Assembly: GCF_000300535.1 (NCBI RefSeq)
Contig: NZ_AMSH01000033.1
Span: 1-35,465 of the forward strand
Direction: 5' to 3'
Length of the DNA stretch: 35,465 nucleotides
From: Bacillus xiamenensis
Lineage (GTDB): Bacteria; Bacillota; Bacilli; Bacillales; Bacillaceae
The notes beneath the pieces were generated by a model. It saw only the letters and a program-made list of their open reading frames with translations. It made no database searches and was not told the DNA's origin. The position numbers and the translations under genes were made by a program. Below are positions 32,757 to 35,465 of this stretch, piece after piece; positions within the stretch are counted from its first letter, which is position 1, and every line of letters begins with the position of its first letter.

Positions 32757-33699
32757 GAAACGAATGCTATTTCTCATTGCAGCCATTGCAGCCGTATTTG
32801 TTGTCATTTTTATCACCTTTCAAATGGGGTACTGGGAGTACACAGTGCCGAGCCGTTTAAAGAAGGTACTTGCGATGACATTGACAGGGGGCGCTATTGC
32901 CTTTTCCTCTGTGGTGTTCCAAACCTTGACCAACAACCGAATTCTAACACCAAGCATTTTGGGACTAGATGCGCTGTATTTGTTTTTGCAAACGGCGATT
33001 ATCTATCTTTTTGGATCGACCAATTGGATGATCACTAATAAGAACCTGAATTTTTTCCTTTGCGTTGGATTGATGATTCTTTTTTCCGTACTTCTATATA
33101 CGGTGATGTTTAAACGCAAAAACAAGCACATTTTCTTACTCCTGCTTGTTGGGATTGTATTTGGTACATTGTTCAAAAGTCTTTCTTCCTTTATGGAAAT
33201 GCTCATTGATCCGAATGAATATCAGGTTGTACAGGATAAATCCTTTGCAAGCTTTAATCATATGAACACAGATATCCTCCTCATCGCTTCTGTTTTATTT
33301 GCGGCGCTGTGTCTTTATATTTGGACATTCCGCGCTAAATTAGATGTGATGTCGTTAGGAAAGGAACATGCTGTGAATCTCGGGATTGACTATGACGGTA
33401 TCACCAAAAAGATGATGATTGTCATTGCCGTTCTTGTGTCCATTGCGACGGCCCTTGTCGGCCCTATTACATTTCTTGGCTTACTCGTCGTGAACGTGGC
33501 AAGAGAGCTCTTTCGTACATACCGTCATACGTACTTGCTGTTAGGCTCTTTTTTCATTAGTGTCATTGCCCTTGTCGGCGGGGAATTTCTTGTGGAAAAG
33601 ATATTTAGCTTTCAAACGCCGCTTAGTGTGCTGATTGATTTAGTCGGTGGCTTGTATTTTATTTACTTACTTTTAAAGGAGAGTCGTTCATGGTCGTGA
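32749..33699 (+). CDS. yclO: Ferric siderophore ABC transporter permease YclO
   Basis: Second FecCD-family permease, 316 residues, hydrophobic throughout. ATPase-contact motif GPITFLGLLVVNVAREL is near 239-255. Starts inside the last codons of yclN and ends inside the first codons of yclP, with short overlaps of 8 and 10 bases, so translation is coupled. Heterodimer partner of YclN. Confidence 0.9.
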   Translation: MHKKRMLFLIAAIAAVFVVIFITFQMGYWEYTVPSRLKKVLAMTLTGGAIAFSSVVFQTLTNNRILTPSILGLDALYLFLQTAIIYLFGSTNWMITNKNLNFFLCVGLMILFSVLLYTVMFKRKNKHIFLLLLVGIVFGTLFKSLSSFMEMLIDPNEYQVVQDKSFASFNHMNTDILLIASVLFAALCLYIWTFRAKLDVMSLGKEHAVNLGIDYDGITKKMMIVIAVLVSIATALVGPITFLGLLVVNVARELFRTYRHTYLLLGSFFISVIALVGGEFLVEKIFSFQTPLSVLIDLVGGLYFIYLLLKESRSWS

Positions 33700-34448
33700 T
33701 GAAGGGAGTCAGTAAGACATATAATGGAAAAACAGTGCTTTACGAAACAACTGTCAGTGTGAAAAAAGGACAACTGACCTCTCTCATTGGTCCAAATGGT
33801 GCGGGCAAGAGCACACTTTTGTCCATCATGAGCCGTCTGATTCAGCCAGACACAGGTGCAGCTTATCTAGAAGACAAACCATATAGTCAGTATCCTCCGC
33901 AGGAGCTGGCGAAAAAGATGAGCATTTTAAAGCAGTCCAATCACATGAGTGTACGTCTGACCGTTCGGGAGCTTGTCAGCTTTGGCCGTTTTCCGTACTC
34001 ACAAGGCCATCTGACAAAAGAGGATGAGAAGATGATCGATGTGTCCCTTCAATACATGAAGCTTGTCGATATCCAGCATCAATATTTAGATGAACTGAGC
34101 GGCGGACAAAGACAAAGAGCTTTTATTGCGATGGTGCTGGCTCAGGATACGGATTATATCTTTTTAGATGAGCCTTTAAACAATTTGGATATGAATCATT
34201 CTGTGGAGATGATGAAGCTGTTTCAGCAGCTCGTGAATGATCTGGGGAAAACGATTGTTGTGGTTCTCCATGATATTAACTTTGCATCTGTATATTCCGA
34301 TCATATCGTCGCTTTAAAAGATGGACAGATCATCAAAGAAGGCGGAGCAGACGAAGTGATTCAAACCGATGCACTTGAACAAATTTATGACATGCGTATA
34401 CCGATTGAAATCATTCGCGGTGAGCGCATTTGTTTATATTTTTCTTAA
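33690..34448 (+). CDS. yclP: Ferric siderophore ABC transporter ATPase YclP
   Basis: 252 residues. Walker A GPNGAGKST is at 34-42, signature LSGGQRQR at 136-143, and Walker B ends in FLDEP with Asp160 and Glu161. The H-loop lies in VVLHDINFAS. Drives import through YclN/YclO on the cytoplasmic face. Starts 10 bases before the yclO stop; yclQ follows after 22 bases. Confidence 0.93.
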   Translation: MVVMKGVSKTYNGKTVLYETTVSVKKGQLTSLIGPNGAGKSTLLSIMSRLIQPDTGAAYLEDKPYSQYPPQELAKKMSILKQSNHMSVRLTVRELVSFGRFPYSQGHLTKEDEKMIDVSLQYMKLVDIQHQYLDELSGGQRQRAFIAMVLAQDTDYIFLDEPLNNLDMNHSVEMMKLFQQLVNDLGKTIVVVLHDINFASVYSDHIVALKDGQIIKEGGADEVIQTDALEQIYDMRIPIEIIRGERICLYFS

Positions 34449-34470
34449 AAAAACGAAGAGGTGAAGAAGT

Positions 34471-35415
34471 ATGAAAAAATGGATATGGTTGATGACTGTA
34501 TTAACAGCGATGGTTGTACTCGCTGCCTGTGGTAACCAAGGGAAAACAGAAGGAACAAGTGAGGAAACCGTGACGGTTAAAGACATGCTGAATAAAGATG
34601 GCGTGAAAATCAAGAAAAACCCGAAAAAGGTTGTTGTGTTTGATATGGGAAGTCTTGATACGCTAGACAAACTAGGTGTGAATGTGACAGCTTTACCAAA
34701 ACAAGTGATCCCTAAATATTTATCTAAATATGAAAGTGACAAATATGTGAATGTCGGCGGTTTAAAAGAGCCGAACTTTGAAAAAATTGCAGAGCTCAAA
34801 CCGGACTTGATTATTATTCAGCACCGTCAAGCAGATGCATTCGACGAATTTTCTAAAATTGCCCCTACGATTTACATGGATGTAGATAATGCAAACTATA
34901 TGAAATCATTTAAAAAGAATGCCGAAACGTTAGGAAAGATTTTTGATAAGGAAGACAAAGTCAAAAAAGAACTTTCAGCGATTGATCAAAAAGTGGATGC
35001 ATTAAAGAAACAAGCAAAAGAGTTAAAGAAAAATGGTCTTGTGATCATGGCGAACGACAGCAAAATGACGGCATTTGGTCCTAAGTCAAGATATGGTCTG
35101 ATCCATGATGTATTTGGCATTACACCGGCTGATTCAAAGCTTGAGCCATCTGACAAACACGGACAAAGCATTTCATATGAGTATATGGTCAAAACGAACC
35201 CAGATTACTTATTTGTTGTTGATCGCGGTGAAGCGATTGGAGAAGAAACGTCTGCGAAACAGCTTGTTGAAAATGATTATGTGAAATCAGTCAAAGCGAT
35301 CAAAAACAATCATGTGGTGTATTTGAACTCTGACATGTGGTATTTAGCAGGCGGCGGCCTTGAATCATTGAATGCCATGATAGATGAAGTGAAAAAAGGA
35401 ATTGAACAAAAGTAA
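34471..35415 (+). CDS. yclQ: Petrobactin-type siderophore-binding lipoprotein YclQ
   Basis: 314 residues, similar in length to B. subtilis YclQ (FpbQ). Signal peptide ends in lipobox LAAC (Cys20), placing it on the outer face of the membrane. Two lobes follow: VKIKKNPKKVVVFDMGSLDTLDKLG near 45-69 and the stretch FGPKSRYGLIHDVFG near 204-218, then a C-terminal lobe ending GGGLESLNAM. Fourth gene of yclNOPQ; binds the ferri-siderophore (petrobactin and precursors in B. subtilis). Specificity here is inferred from homology. GAAGAGGTGAAG precedes the ATG. Confidence 0.92.
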   Translation: MKKWIWLMTVLTAMVVLAACGNQGKTEGTSEETVTVKDMLNKDGVKIKKNPKKVVVFDMGSLDTLDKLGVNVTALPKQVIPKYLSKYESDKYVNVGGLKEPNFEKIAELKPDLIIIQHRQADAFDEFSKIAPTIYMDVDNANYMKSFKKNAETLGKIFDKEDKVKKELSAIDQKVDALKKQAKELKKNGLVIMANDSKMTAFGPKSRYGLIHDVFGITPADSKLEPSDKHGQSISYEYMVKTNPDYLFVVDRGEAIGEETSAKQLVENDYVKSVKAIKNNHVVYLNSDMWYLAGGGLESLNAMIDEVKKGIEQK

Positions 35416-35435
35416 TGGATGAAAAGCTGCTCATA

Positions 35436-35465
35436 TGGTACTGACCCCATCAGATGAGACAAATA
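35436..35465. mobile_element. Possible IS3-family terminal end
   Basis: The last 30 bases begin TGGTACTGACCCCATC and contain AGATGAGACAAA, close to the TGTACTGACCCC...AGTT(A/G)GACA ends of IS3-family (IS150-like) elements. The window stops here, so no transposase can be seen. Tentative. Confidence 0.35.

Noticed and set aside
1-35465. CRISPR arrays, tRNA, rRNA, prophage or defence islands
   Set aside because: No regularly spaced repeats, no cloverleaf-like sequence, no integrase or phage structural genes were seen.

Overview
The window comes from a low-GC Bacillus chromosome, most likely the Bacillus pumilus group (pumilus/safensis/altitudinis). The evidence is the gene order hmoB-pbpF-hemE-hemH-hemY-yhgD-yhgE ... 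gltT-yhfH-yhfI-lplJ-lcfB-yhfM-yhfN-aprE-yhfR-hemAT-yhfW-yhxC-yhzC-comK, which follows the B. subtilis yhg/yhf/comK region, together with a 383-residue subtilisin of the pumilus type. These assignments rest on recalled protein families and gene order; no database search was run.

Layout. 1-6.4 kb: hmoB (heme monooxygenase, minus strand), the forespore class A penicillin-binding protein PbpF, and the late heme operon hemEHY. 6.5-9.5 kb: the TetR-type regulator yhgD and the Pip/YhgE membrane protein, each preceded by the same AATGAC-N15-GTCATT inverted repeat. 9.6-12.5 kb: an M42 aminopeptidase (yhfE), the glutamate symporter gltT and a tiny zinc-ribbon gene (yhfH, 45 codons). 12.6-18.0 kb: an MBL-fold hydrolase, lipoate ligase, acyl-CoA synthetase lcfB (with a FadR-like box and a cre-like site), yhfM, and the M48 protease yhfN. 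18.0-24.5 kb: aprE, yhfR, the globin-coupled oxygen sensor hemAT, the Rieske oxidoreductase yhfW, the SDR yhxC and yhzC. 24.5-25.3 kb: comK, with two exact ComK boxes 31 bp apart.

Right of comK, synteny with B. subtilis breaks and an accessory segment begins. It holds a YheO-type regulator plus a threonine-synthase-like PLP enzyme with a decayed cupin pseudogene behind them, an unrecognised lipoprotein, a divergent MocR-type regulator/MFS exporter pair, a barstar-family RNase inhibitor without a nearby RNase, and a Fur-boxed siderophore ABC transporter operon matching yclNOPQ (petrobactin uptake). The last 30 bases resemble the end of an IS3-family insertion sequence.

Most of the window is ordinary core genome. 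The parts most worth follow-up are the paired yhgD/yhgE operators, the YheO/threonine-synthase-like/cupin module, the orphan barstar, the structured non-coding stretch upstream of gltT, and the regulatory sites at comK, lcfB and aprE. I did not see a clearly new multi-gene system, CRISPR array, tRNA or rRNA.
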